A DNA stretch of 46,682 nucleotides from CANGYM01 sp044372405 (GTDB lineage Bacteria; Pseudomonadota; Alphaproteobacteria; JAJTHO01; CANGYM01). The position numbers and the translations under genes were made by a program. The stretch spans positions 1 through 46,682 of the forward strand of contig JBILRW010000010.1 in the NCBI GenBank assembly GCA_044372405.1, written 5' to 3'. Of this stretch, positions 32,108 to 39,896 are shown one piece after another. Position 1 is the first letter of the stretch; the number at the start of each line of letters is the position of its first letter. The notes under the pieces were generated by a model that saw only the letters and a list, made by a program, of their open reading frames with translations, ran no database searches and was not told the origin of the DNA.

Positions 32108-32983
32108 TTAATCCGCCCCCAAAATCGCCATGCGAATGGCGACGCCGGCGGCGACTTGGTTTTGGATGACGCTGGCGGGGTGGTCCACCAGGGCGCTGGC
32201 GATTTCCACATTGCGGTTAAAGGGGCCCGGGTGCATGATGAGAGCGCCCGGTTTCAGGTGACGGGCATCGCTTTCTTTCAGGCCAAAGGTGGTGAGGTAG
32301 CCCGATAAATCCGGCATCACGGCCATGCGTTCCTTTTGCACGCGCAGCATCATCACGGCATCGGCCTGGGGCAAAATATCCCGTAAGCGTTTGTGGCGTG
32401 TATAACAAGAATCCGTCAGATCCAGGGGATCATCGTTATCCGGCACAAAATGAACATGGGCCCCCAAACGCGGCAGTAGCGCCAGATGACTGCGGGCCAC
32501 GCGGGAATGCTGGATATTGCCGCAAAGGACAATGTGACGGCCGGTCAGGTCCTCTCCCCAGGCCTGGCGCATGACCAGGACATCCCCCAGCGCCTGGGTC
32601 GGATGGGCGCGGGTCCCGTCGCCGGCGTTAATGACGCGGACATCGCTTAAGGTTGACAGGGCCTGCATCGCCCGATTTTCCGGATGCCGAACGGCCACGG
32701 TGGTGACACCCATGGCCCGGAGGGTGCGGACAGTATCCAGCAGATCTTCCCCCTTTTGCGCGGAGCTGGTGGCCATATCCAGGTTTAAAACCTCCATCCC
32801 CAGCCGCCGGGCGGCCATGGTAAAGGAACACCGTGTGCGGGTGGACGGTTCATAAAACAACGTCGCCAGCCAGCCCTTAACCTGGGGATCCGGAATACGA
32901 CTTTCATAAAAATCTTGGCCATGGGAGAGCAGAGCCCGTAAATCCTGATCCGATAACGACGCAATATCCAGCAGGTGATGCAT
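32108..32983 (-). CDS. pyrB: Aspartate carbamoyltransferase catalytic chain PyrB
   Basis: PyrB makes N-carbamoyl-aspartate from carbamoyl phosphate and aspartate, the first committed step of pyrimidine synthesis. The 291 residues are slightly short. Carbamoyl-phosphate binding is shown by FYEPSTRTRCSF (about 43-54), the SSAQKGEDLLDT loop with its Lys, HPTQALGDV with His and Gln, and the HSRVARS segment. Aspartate binding is shown by LRVQKERM and MHPGPFNRNVEI. All catalytic residues are present. pyrC usually follows in alphaproteobacteria; here DUF2442 does. It starts 1 nt after the lolD stop. Confidence 0.95.
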   Translation of the reverse strand: MHHLLDIASLSDQDLRALLSHGQDFYESRIPDPQVKGWLATLFYEPSTRTRCSFTMAARRLGMEVLNLDMATSSAQKGEDLLDTVRTLRAMGVTTVAVRHPENRAMQALSTLSDVRVINAGDGTRAHPTQALGDVLVMRQAWGEDLTGRHIVLCGNIQHSRVARSHLALLPRLGAHVHFVPDNDDPLDLTDSCYTRHKRLRDILPQADAVMMLRVQKERMAVMPDLSGYLTTFGLKESDARHLKPGALIMHPGPFNRNVEIASALVDHPASVIQNQVAAGVAIRMAILGAD

Positions 32984-32984
32984 A

Positions 32985-33680
32985 TCAGGACCCTTTAACC
33001 TCAGAAATCACCCCGTTTTCCATGCGGACCACACGGTCGGAACCTTCCGAAAGATGATCATTATGGGTGGCAATCAGGGCGGCGGTGCCTTCTTCGTGGG
33101 CGGCGGCCAGCAACATTTGAAACACCAGCATGGCATTGGTGGGGTCCAAATTCCCTGTGGGTTCATCGGCCAAGAGTAACTTCGGCCGGTTGGCCAGCGC
33201 CCGGGCAATGGCCACACGTTGCTGCTGCCCCCCCGACAGTTGATTGGGCATTTTTTGGGTGTGGTCTTGTAACAACAAACGACTGAGCAGGTCCATGGCA
33301 CGGGTTTTGGCCTGAAGATCCGTGGCCCCATTGATTTGCTGGGGCAACATGACGTTTTCCAAAACGGTGAATTCGGGCAGTAAGTTATGAAACTGAAAAA
33401 TAAAGCCAATATGGCTGCGGCGCAAAATGGTGGTTTGGGTGATGGACAAATGACGCGTGGATTGCCCCAAAATGACCACATCCCCCTCATCCGGGGTTTC
33501 CAGTAAGCCCGCCAGATGCAACAACGTGGATTTTCCGGTGCCGGAAATGCCCAGCAGCGCCGTGACCTTCCCCGGGGCCAGTTCAAAATCAACCCCGCGC
33601 AGAACCCGCAGCAATCGCCCATTCCCCTGGGGATAGGATTTCGAGAGGCCCGAAAGAATCAGGGGGGAGGGACTATTCAT
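32985..33680 (-). CDS. lolD: LolD, ATPase of lipoprotein exporter
   Basis: ATP-binding subunit of the LolCDE complex, which releases outer-membrane lipoproteins from the inner membrane to LolA. The 231 residues contain Walker A GISGTGKST (about 43-51), the LolD-typical FIFQFHNLLPEFTVLENVMLP, the ABC signature LSGGQQQRVAIARAL, Walker B LLLADEPTGNLD and the H-loop ATHNDHL. It overlaps lolC by 8 nt. Related MacB-type ATPases are an alternative, but the LLPEFTVLENV stretch and the adjacent LolC/E gene favour LolD. Confidence 0.94.
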   Translation of the reverse strand: MNSPSPLILSGLSKSYPQGNGRLLRVLRGVDFELAPGKVTALLGISGTGKSTLLHLAGLLETPDEGDVVILGQSTRHLSITQTTILRRSHIGFIFQFHNLLPEFTVLENVMLPQQINGATDLQAKTRAMDLLSRLLLQDHTQKMPNQLSGGQQQRVAIARALANRPKLLLADEPTGNLDPTNAMLVFQMLLAAAHEEGTAALIATHNDHLSEGSDRVVRMENGVISEVKGS

Positions 33681-34917
33681 TGCGAATGGCCTCCACCGGG
33701 TCTAGGCGGGCGGCCTTGCGGGCCGGGTACAGCGTGGCCAGCAGGGAAAACGACAGCGCAATCCCCACCACCAAACTCACCTCGTCCCAGTCAATAATGG
33801 CGGTGATTTTGGATAGGAAATAAATTTCCTTGGAAAACAAATCGGTGTTGGCAATGCGTTCGATAAAACGCCGAATGGCCTCAATGTTTTTCGAAAACAA
33901 AACCCCCAGGGCAAAGCCCAGAGAGGTCCCGAGCAAGCCAATGGTGCTGCCCGTCATCATAAAAATGCGCATAATGCCGGACGGGGTCAGGCCCAACGTC
34001 CGGAGGACCCCAATATCCCGACTTTTGGCCTTCACCAGCATAAACAACGTGGCCACAATGATAAAGGTCGCGATGATGGTAATCAGGGTTAAAATGATAA
34101 ACATCACCGTGCGCTCAACCTCCAGCGCATTGAAAAAACTGGCATTCATGTTTTTCCAGTCCCGCGCCACCCAAAAGGTGGGTAGCAAAGCCCCCAGGTC
34201 GCTCTTGGTCTGGGTCACGGCATCGGCATTATTTAACGTGACCTCCAGCGTATCCACGGCAGTGGGGGTATAGCCAAAAAATGTTTGGGCCGTTTCCAGG
34301 GGGATAAAGGCATAATAGGCATCGTATTGTTGCAAGCCCGCCCGGAAAAAACCCCCCACGGTAAACACCATGGCCCGGGGAATCAATCCAAAGGGGGTTT
34401 TTGAGGCCGTGGGCGATAAAAACCGAACCTTATCCCCGATGTTTAGGCCATATTCATCCGCCAGATCGGCGCCAATAATGGCCTGGCCCTGGCGAAAATT
34501 ATTGAGCGCACCGGGGGTTAAGCCGTTGAGTAAGGAGGGGCGATGGGCAAAATCCCCCTCCCGAATCCCCCGCACCACGGCGCCCCGGGCGCGATCCCGC
34601 ACCTGCATCAATACCTGTTTTTCAATTTGGGGAATGACGGAAACCACCGACGGCAGACCCTCAATTTTTTTCAGGGTGGGGCCATAATCCGGCACGCCCT
34701 CCCCCGGTTGGTACACGCTGATGTGACCGTTCAGCCCGATAATGTGGGACAGCAGTTCCACCCGAAAGCCATTCATCACCGACATGACAATAATTAATGT
34801 GGCAACCCCCAGCGCAATGCCAATCAGGGATAAAATGCCAATGAGCGTAATAAAACTCTCCGTCCGTTTGGGACGCAAATACCGAATGGCAATGGCAATT
34901 TCCGTGCGCAGCGGCAT
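33673..34917 (-). CDS. lolC: LolC/LolE-type lipoprotein exporter permease
   Basis: Membrane subunit of the lipoprotein exporter. The 414-residue protein starts with IAIRYLRPKRTESFITLIGILSLIGIALGVATLIIVMSVMNGF, the LolC/E signature, which contains the first membrane helix. A periplasmic domain of about 200 residues follows, then three helices (about 270-295, 318-340, 376-400) ending with LYPARKAARLDPVEAIRNE. Only one permease gene is present, as common in alphaproteobacteria, where it probably works as a homodimer. The single-gene state leaves LolC versus LolE open. It lies 122 nt downstream of dnaJ on the same strand. Confidence 0.94.
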   Translation of the reverse strand: MPLRTEIAIAIRYLRPKRTESFITLIGILSLIGIALGVATLIIVMSVMNGFRVELLSHIIGLNGHISVYQPGEGVPDYGPTLKKIEGLPSVVSVIPQIEKQVLMQVRDRARGAVVRGIREGDFAHRPSLLNGLTPGALNNFRQGQAIIGADLADEYGLNIGDKVRFLSPTASKTPFGLIPRAMVFTVGGFFRAGLQQYDAYYAFIPLETAQTFFGYTPTAVDTLEVTLNNADAVTQTKSDLGALLPTFWVARDWKNMNASFFNALEVERTVMFIILTLITIIATFIIVATLFMLVKAKSRDIGVLRTLGLTPSGIMRIFMMTGSTIGLLGTSLGFALGVLFSKNIEAIRRFIERIANTDLFSKEIYFLSKITAIIDWDEVSLVVGIALSFSLLATLYPARKAARLDPVEAIRNE

Positions 34918-35039
34918 GGAGGGACCTTTTTTGACGTTATTAGGGGGGACTGTATGAAATTTGGGGGGGAAAAGCTAGGGGGGAAAATTTTGACACAGGC
35001 TTCATAACAAAGAGACAATACCCCTGTTGCGTGAGATTT

Positions 35040-36179
35040 TTACTCCGTCAAATCCCCCCACAGTCCCTTGATTTTGTCAAAGAACCCTTCGGATTTGGGA
35101 TTGGTTTTGGTGCCGATGCCGGAAAATTCTTTCAGGATTTCTTTTTGGCGCTCGGTGAGGTTGACGGGGGTTTCCACCGTCACATCAATGTACAAATCCC
35201 CCCGCACGGTGGAGCGCAGTTTGGGCATGCCCTGGCCCTTTAGCCGGATTTTTTGGCCGGCCTGGGTGCCCTCGGGAATGGGGACTTTCAGGCGTTTTCC
35301 CTCAATCCCCGGGATTTCGATGATACCGCCCAGGGCCGCCGTGACCATGGGAATGGTGGCTTGGCAAAAAAGATGCTCCGCCTGGCGTTCAAAAAAGGTA
35401 TGGGGTTTAAGGCTTAAAAAAATGTACAAATCCCCCGGGCCGCCACCGCGCAGGCCCGATTCACCCTCCCCCGACAGGCGAATGCGCGTGCCATCTTCAA
35501 CACCCACGGGAATGGTGACTTCTAATGTGCGTTGTTTGTTGACGCGGCCTTGGCCCTGACAGGGACGGCAGGGTTTTTCGATTATCACCCCCGCGCCTTG
35601 GCATTGGGGACAGGTGCGCTCAAAGGCAAAAAATCCCTGTTGAGAGCGCACGCGTCCCGCCCCCTGACACGTGGGGCAGGTCACCTGGGATGAACCCTCC
35701 GCGGCGCCCGATCCTTGACAGGATTCACACGCCATTTGGGATGAAAATTGGATGGTGGTTTTTTTGCCCTTAAAGGCTTCTTCCAGGGTAATGTCCAGAT
35801 TATAGCGCAAGTCCGATCCCGGCTGCTGCATAGAGGCACCACCCCGACGTTTACGGCCGCCCCCCATAAAGTCATTAAAGACCTCATCAAAAATATCGGA
35901 AAATCCCGATGAAAAATCAAAGCCCCCGGGTCCCGCCCCGCCGCCGCCCGATTGCGCCCGCTGATAAGTGTCATGGCCGTATTGGTCATAGGTTTTGCGT
36001 TTTTCCGCGTTGCTGAGGACCTCATAGGCCTGATTGATTTCCTTGAAGGTTTCTTCAGCTTTGGCATCCCCCGGGTTTTTGTCCGGGTGATATTTCATGG
36101 CCAGCTTGCGAAAGGCTTTTTTGATATCCTCGGCACTGGCCCCGCGGTCAACACCCAAAAGTTGGTAATAATCAGCCAT
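35040..36179 (-). CDS. dnaJ: Chaperone DnaJ (Hsp40)
   Basis: DnaJ delivers substrates to DnaK and stimulates its ATPase. The 379 residues show a J-domain (1-70) with the KYHPDKNPG signature, a G/F-rich region with the unusual GGGGAGPGG stretch, four CxxCxGxG zinc repeats (CESCQGSG, CPTCQGAG, CPQCQGAG, CRPCQGQG; about 150-215) and the C-terminal substrate-binding domain. I start it at the ATG at 36179 (MADYYQLLG), as in other DnaJs; a TTG at 36197 would add six residues. It is separate from dnaK. I found no clear RpoH promoter upstream. A palindromic repeat fills part of that upstream gap. Confidence 0.97.
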   Translation of the reverse strand: MADYYQLLGVDRGASAEDIKKAFRKLAMKYHPDKNPGDAKAEETFKEINQAYEVLSNAEKRKTYDQYGHDTYQRAQSGGGGAGPGGFDFSSGFSDIFDEVFNDFMGGGRKRRGGASMQQPGSDLRYNLDITLEEAFKGKKTTIQFSSQMACESCQGSGAAEGSSQVTCPTCQGAGRVRSQQGFFAFERTCPQCQGAGVIIEKPCRPCQGQGRVNKQRTLEVTIPVGVEDGTRIRLSGEGESGLRGGGPGDLYIFLSLKPHTFFERQAEHLFCQATIPMVTAALGGIIEIPGIEGKRLKVPIPEGTQAGQKIRLKGQGMPKLRSTVRGDLYIDVTVETPVNLTERQKEILKEFSGIGTKTNPKSEGFFDKIKGLWGDLTE

Positions 36180-36221
36180 AGAATCCAAAACGTTCAAACA
36201 GGGTCAGGTCTTTGTATATCA

Positions 36222-36341
36222 GGACTTACGTAGAACCATCGTCATTGCGAGCCCAGCGAAGCAATCCAGAAATGCCGATACCGGAAAAACTGGATTGCCA
36301 CGCCTCCTACGGAGGCTCGCAATGACGTTCTGCGTAAGTCC
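36222..36341 (+). repeat. Palindromic intergenic repeat, copy 3 with outer arms
   Basis: The best preserved copy. CGTCATTGCGAGC (36240-36252) faces GCTCGCAATGACG (36315-36327), and the inner AAGCAATCCAG faces CTGGATTGC. The right arm holds an extra CCTCCTACGGAGG hairpin. Outside these, GGACTTACGTAGAAC (36222-36236) faces GTTCTGCGTAAGTCC (36327-36341) with one mismatch. The element thus extends to about 120 bp and resembles a small transposon-like repeat. It lies between divergent dnaJ and the AT-rich gene. Confidence 0.85.
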
Positions 36342-36463
36342 CATATATAAGGGGTGAAGCGCGGGGGTGCAAGGGCGGCGTCATCTTGAAAAAAATCATA
36401 TTTATTCGCTTTAATTTTTATTATATATTTTTTCTATATTTTAAATCAAGAAAGGTGATGGTG

Positions 36464-37207
36464 ATGAGCGAGAAGAAATCCTTTTTTTTGGCACTCAAGT
36501 TTTTTGTTAGCGACATAGGATCCGCATTTTCGGATTTGTTTAAGGCGTTGCCATTTGTCGCATCCAGAGGGAGGAAGTTCGATGAAATTATTTCAAAAAT
36601 CAATCGCCTAGGGGAGAGATTGGAGCGAATAGAGGAAAAGCTGGGAGGGGCAATTCAACGAAAAATTGATAAAATTAGAATAGAAGATTCTGAGTGGGTC
36701 TATAAAGCATCTGAGCTATTCCCCAATTTTAATCCTAATCCGGAAGTTATGGATTGGGAACAGAGATGGGACTCAGAAAAAATAAAAGAAGAAGAATGGA
36801 AATGGATGAAAAAACGAGTCGATTATCTTAAAGGAGAAGACCGCCTAAATAGAATAGAAGAAATTGAATCAATTATAGAAAGCCAAGAATCCCTTGTTGA
36901 AAGGAAACAAGGCGAATTAGAAACGCATAAAAACAATCTGAAAACATATGAAGAACATCTTATAAATCTAGAAGAAGACAAAAATATCTGCATGAAAGAT
37001 ATAGCTGAATTTCGAGGCAAAAATCGGAACCCTTATAAAAAGGTTCGACGCCAGATTTTAGATTTAAAAAATCAAATTGATATTATAAGCTCGGAAATAA
37101 TTTCCACAGAAGTCGAAATTAAAGTTAAAAAAGAAGGTTTGGTAACATTAAGAGAGGAGCTTTTGCTGTTGGAAAAAGAGGCAAATCCTGCTCCCGTTGA
37201 TTCCTGA
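36464..37207 (+). CDS. AT-rich coiled-coil protein, probably acquired
   Basis: A 247-residue soluble protein of unknown family. After a hydrophobic start (SFFLALKFFVSDIG) it is mainly charged helix: FDEIISKINRLGERLERIEEKLGG and two long coiled-coil stretches (about 125-190 and 198-240) with heptad-like Leu/Ile/Glu/Lys spacing. Trp-rich EWKWMKKRVDYL lies between. The base composition is clearly lower in G+C than neighbours, with many AGA, ATA and AAA codons, which suggests recent horizontal gain. The ATG at 36464 has AAAGG 8 nt upstream; the earlier in-frame starts are AT-rich and unlikely. It sits between copy 3 of the repeat and sdhA. Confidence 0.75.
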   Translation: MSEKKSFFLALKFFVSDIGSAFSDLFKALPFVASRGRKFDEIISKINRLGERLERIEEKLGGAIQRKIDKIRIEDSEWVYKASELFPNFNPNPEVMDWEQRWDSEKIKEEEWKWMKKRVDYLKGEDRLNRIEEIESIIESQESLVERKQGELETHKNNLKTYEEHLINLEEDKNICMKDIAEFRGKNRNPYKKVRRQILDLKNQIDIISSEIISTEVEIKVKKEGLVTLREELLLLEKEANPAPVDS

Positions 37208-37258
37208 AAAAAGGTAAATCCTTTCCCACACGGGATTTATGAGGTTATGACCCCCCCC

Positions 37259-39049
37259 CTAATAAACCCGTTTCTGGGGCGGAATGACTTCGGCCTCGGG
37301 GGTTAGGGTGTTCATGTGGACGGGACGATAGTCAATGCGCACATCGCCGGTGTCGTTGATCCAGGACAGGGTGTGCTTCATCCAGGTCACGTCATCCCGC
37401 TCGGGGAAGTCCTCGTGGGCGTGGGCGCCGCGGCTTTCTTTTCGGGCATTGGCGGAATGAATTGTGGTGACGGCTTGGGGCACCAGGTTGTCCAGCTCCA
37501 GCGCCTCCACCAAATCCGTGTTCCAGATCAGGGATTTATCCGTGACTTTAAGGTCGCCCATTTTTTGGGCGGTTGCGGTGATTTTGGTGACGCCTTCTTG
37601 CAAAACCTCGGTGGTGCGGAACACCGCGCAGTTGTTTTGCATGATTTTTTGCATTTCCAGGCGCACCGCCCCGGGCAGGGTTTCCCCCTTGGCATGGCGC
37701 AAGCGATCAAAACGATGCAGGGCCGCATCGGAAATGGTGGTTTTGACGGGTTTGTGGACGCGGGAGCCCTTTAAGTCCTCAGCCGCCTTTAACGCGGCGG
37801 CGCGGCCAAAAACCACGATGTCCAGCAAAGAGTTACAGCCCAAACGGTTGGCCCCATGCACAGAAACACACGCCGCCTCGCCAATGGCCATCAGGCCGGG
37901 ACAAACCGCATCGGGATTATGGGCGGTGGGGTTTAGGACCTCCCCCATATAATTGGTGGGAATACCGCCCATATTATAGTGAACGGTGGGCAGAACGGGA
38001 ATGGGGGCCTTGGTCACATCCACGCCGGCGAAAATTTTGGCCGTTTCGGAAATCCCGGGCAGGCGTTCGTGCAGAACGTCCGCCCCCAAGTGTTCCAGAT
38101 GCAGGAAAATATGGTCGTTTTCGGCGCCGACACCGCGACCCTCCCGCACTTCCAGGGTCATAGAGCGACTGACCACATCGCGGGACGCGAGATCTTTGGC
38201 ATTGGGCGCATAACGTTCCATGAACCGCTCGCCCTGGCTGTTGGTTAAGTATCCGCCTTCACCGCGGGCCCCTTCGGTAACCAAACAGCCGGATCCATAA
38301 ATGCCCGTGGGGTGAAACTGAATAAATTCAAGGTCTTGCAGCGGCAATCCCGCCCGCAGCACCATGCCCCCACCATCACCGGTACAGGTATGGGCCGATG
38401 TGCACGAGAAAAACACTCGGCCATAGCCCCCCGTGGCCAAGACCGTTTTGTGGCCAAAGAACCGGTGCAACGTGCCGTCTTCCATACACAGCGCCAGAAT
38501 CCCGCGACACTCGCCGGCATCATCAAACAACAAATCAATGGCGAAATACTCGATAAAAAATTCGGCGTTGTGCTTCAGGCACTGCTGATACAGCGTGTGC
38601 AAAATGGCGTGACCCGTCCGGTCCGCGGCGGCGCAGGCGCGACGGGCCATTTTTTGGCCACGATTCACCGTGTGCCCGCCAAAGGGACGCTGATAAATTT
38701 TTCCATCGTCGGTGCGGGAAAAGGGAACGCCGAAATGTTCCAACTCTAAAATCGCGGGAATGGCTTCGCGGCACATGTATTCAATGGCGTCTTGGTCCCC
38801 CAGCCAGTCCGATCCCTTAATGGTATCGTACATATGGTTTTGCCAGCTGTCTTCATCGATGTTGCCCAGCGCTGCGGCAACACCGCCCTGCGCCGCCACG
38901 GTGTGGCTACGGGTGGGGAAAACCTTGGTGATACAGGCGGTTTTCAGGCCCGTCGCCGCCATGCCCATGGTGGCCCGCAGCCCCGCGCCGCCCGCGCCGA
39001 CAACAACAACGTCATAATAGTGATCCACCAAAGGATAAGCCTGTGACAT
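37259..39049 (-). CDS. sdhA: Succinate dehydrogenase flavoprotein subunit SdhA
   Basis: FAD subunit of respiratory complex II, oxidising succinate to fumarate. The 596 residues contain the FAD-binding VVVVGAGGAGLRATMGMA, the TRSHTVAAQGG site with the His that binds FAD covalently, the QFHPTGIYG substrate region with its catalytic Arg nearby, and HGANRLGCNSLLDIVVFGRAAA. The ATG at 39049 has GAGGAAA 7 nt upstream and is preferred over a TTG at 39055. It follows sdhD by 18 nt. sdhB, which normally comes next, is missing; instead the AT-rich coiled-coil gene converges. Confidence 0.98.
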   Translation of the reverse strand: MSQAYPLVDHYYDVVVVGAGGAGLRATMGMAATGLKTACITKVFPTRSHTVAAQGGVAAALGNIDEDSWQNHMYDTIKGSDWLGDQDAIEYMCREAIPAILELEHFGVPFSRTDDGKIYQRPFGGHTVNRGQKMARRACAAADRTGHAILHTLYQQCLKHNAEFFIEYFAIDLLFDDAGECRGILALCMEDGTLHRFFGHKTVLATGGYGRVFFSCTSAHTCTGDGGGMVLRAGLPLQDLEFIQFHPTGIYGSGCLVTEGARGEGGYLTNSQGERFMERYAPNAKDLASRDVVSRSMTLEVREGRGVGAENDHIFLHLEHLGADVLHERLPGISETAKIFAGVDVTKAPIPVLPTVHYNMGGIPTNYMGEVLNPTAHNPDAVCPGLMAIGEAACVSVHGANRLGCNSLLDIVVFGRAAALKAAEDLKGSRVHKPVKTTISDAALHRFDRLRHAKGETLPGAVRLEMQKIMQNNCAVFRTTEVLQEGVTKITATAQKMGDLKVTDKSLIWNTDLVEALELDNLVPQAVTTIHSANARKESRGAHAHEDFPERDDVTWMKHTLSWINDTGDVRIDYRPVHMNTLTPEAEVIPPQKRVY

Positions 39050-39067
39050 GAACAATTTCCTCTTTTC

Positions 39068-39454
39068 CTAAAACTTGGCCGCCAGAACAATCAGGCTATA
39101 GGCCGATGTCAGCATCAAACCACCGTGAACAATTTTCAGGCCCAGCAGGCTGAACACTTTCACTTTGGGGCCATGCACATAATCCTCAATCACAACGCGC
39201 AGGCCCAAATAGCTGTGCCATAACGACACCAGCAGATACGAAAGCAGCACCAGCCCGCGCAGTGGGTGGGCCAGCCACAGCCGGGCCGAATCAAAGGGCA
39301 TGGTGGACAGCTGAATCAACCCCCATATAAAGAGGGGGGATAAAAAGAGTAGGACAATAGAGGAAACCTTCATGGCCCACCAGTGACCTGTTCCCGAACG
39401 GGCAGACCCCAAACCCCGGGCCCGTCCCAAAGAAGATTGCTGAGCATCAGACAT
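39068..39454 (-). CDS. sdhD: Succinate dehydrogenase membrane anchor SdhD
   Basis: A 128-residue integral membrane subunit carrying part of the heme b and quinone site. After a polar N-terminus (SSLGRARGLGSARSGTGHWW) there are three helices (about 29-48, 64-84, 98-120). SLWHSYLGLRVVIEDYV supplies the heme-ligand His and the family signature. The start at 39454 lies inside the sdhC stop region (8-nt overlap), and AGG is 8 nt upstream. The order sdhC-sdhD-sdhA is the standard one. Confidence 0.93.
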   Translation of the reverse strand: MSDAQQSSLGRARGLGSARSGTGHWWAMKVSSIVLLFLSPLFIWGLIQLSTMPFDSARLWLAHPLRGLVLLSYLLVSLWHSYLGLRVVIEDYVHGPKVKVFSLLGLKIVHGGLMLTSAYSLIVLAAKF

Positions 39455-39827
39455 AATATAACCTGCAAAGTGTTCCAACTGTCAGGACAAACGTCCCCAA
39501 AAGAATCAACATATTCGACGTTTTTACGGCGGATAAATCATAACCAAAGCCCATATCCCATATTAAATGCCGCAGGCCTGCGCAAAAATGATACCAAAAC
39601 GCCAGGATAAAACCCACAACCAGGATATTGCCCAGGGTTGTCCTTAAAAAAGCCACGGCTTGCGCATATACAAAGGGCTCAAACACCAGCAGCGTGAGGA
39701 GAACCACCAGGGCCACGCTGGACAGGGACAAAATCACGCCCGATAACCGGTGGGATATGGACAAAACCGCCGCCAAAGGCAGGCGATACACCTGCAAATG
39801 CGGCGAAAGAGGACGATTTTTTTTCAT
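39447..39827 (-). CDS. sdhC: Succinate dehydrogenase cytochrome b556 subunit SdhC
   Basis: A 126-residue membrane subunit of complex II. The N-terminal RPLSPHLQVYRLPLAAVLSISHRLSGV is the SdhC signature with the quinone-site residues. Three membrane helices follow (about 28-48, 66-84, 104-124). FCAGLRHLIWDMG contains the heme-ligand His and the AGLRHL pattern. It is the first gene of sdhCDA and has its own promoter overlapping the end of dnaB. Confidence 0.95.
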   Translation of the reverse strand: MKKNRPLSPHLQVYRLPLAAVLSISHRLSGVILSLSSVALVVLLTLLVFEPFVYAQAVAFLRTTLGNILVVGFILAFWYHFCAGLRHLIWDMGFGYDLSAVKTSNMLILLGTFVLTVGTLCRLYYV

Positions 39828-39868
39828 AAGTCTTTCTGCTGGGGTACCCTAAAAAAAACAGTGATCCC

Positions 39869-39896
39869 AGTATAAGGATGTCATTTGTGGTGTCAA
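39869..39896 (-). promoter_or_regulatory. Sigma70-type promoter of sdhCDA
   Basis: Minus-strand -35 TTGACA (39891-39896), 16-nt spacer, -10 TATACT (39869-39874): a near-consensus promoter with a leader of about 35 nt before the sdhC ATG. The -35 overlaps the dnaB stop codon. Confidence 0.8.
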
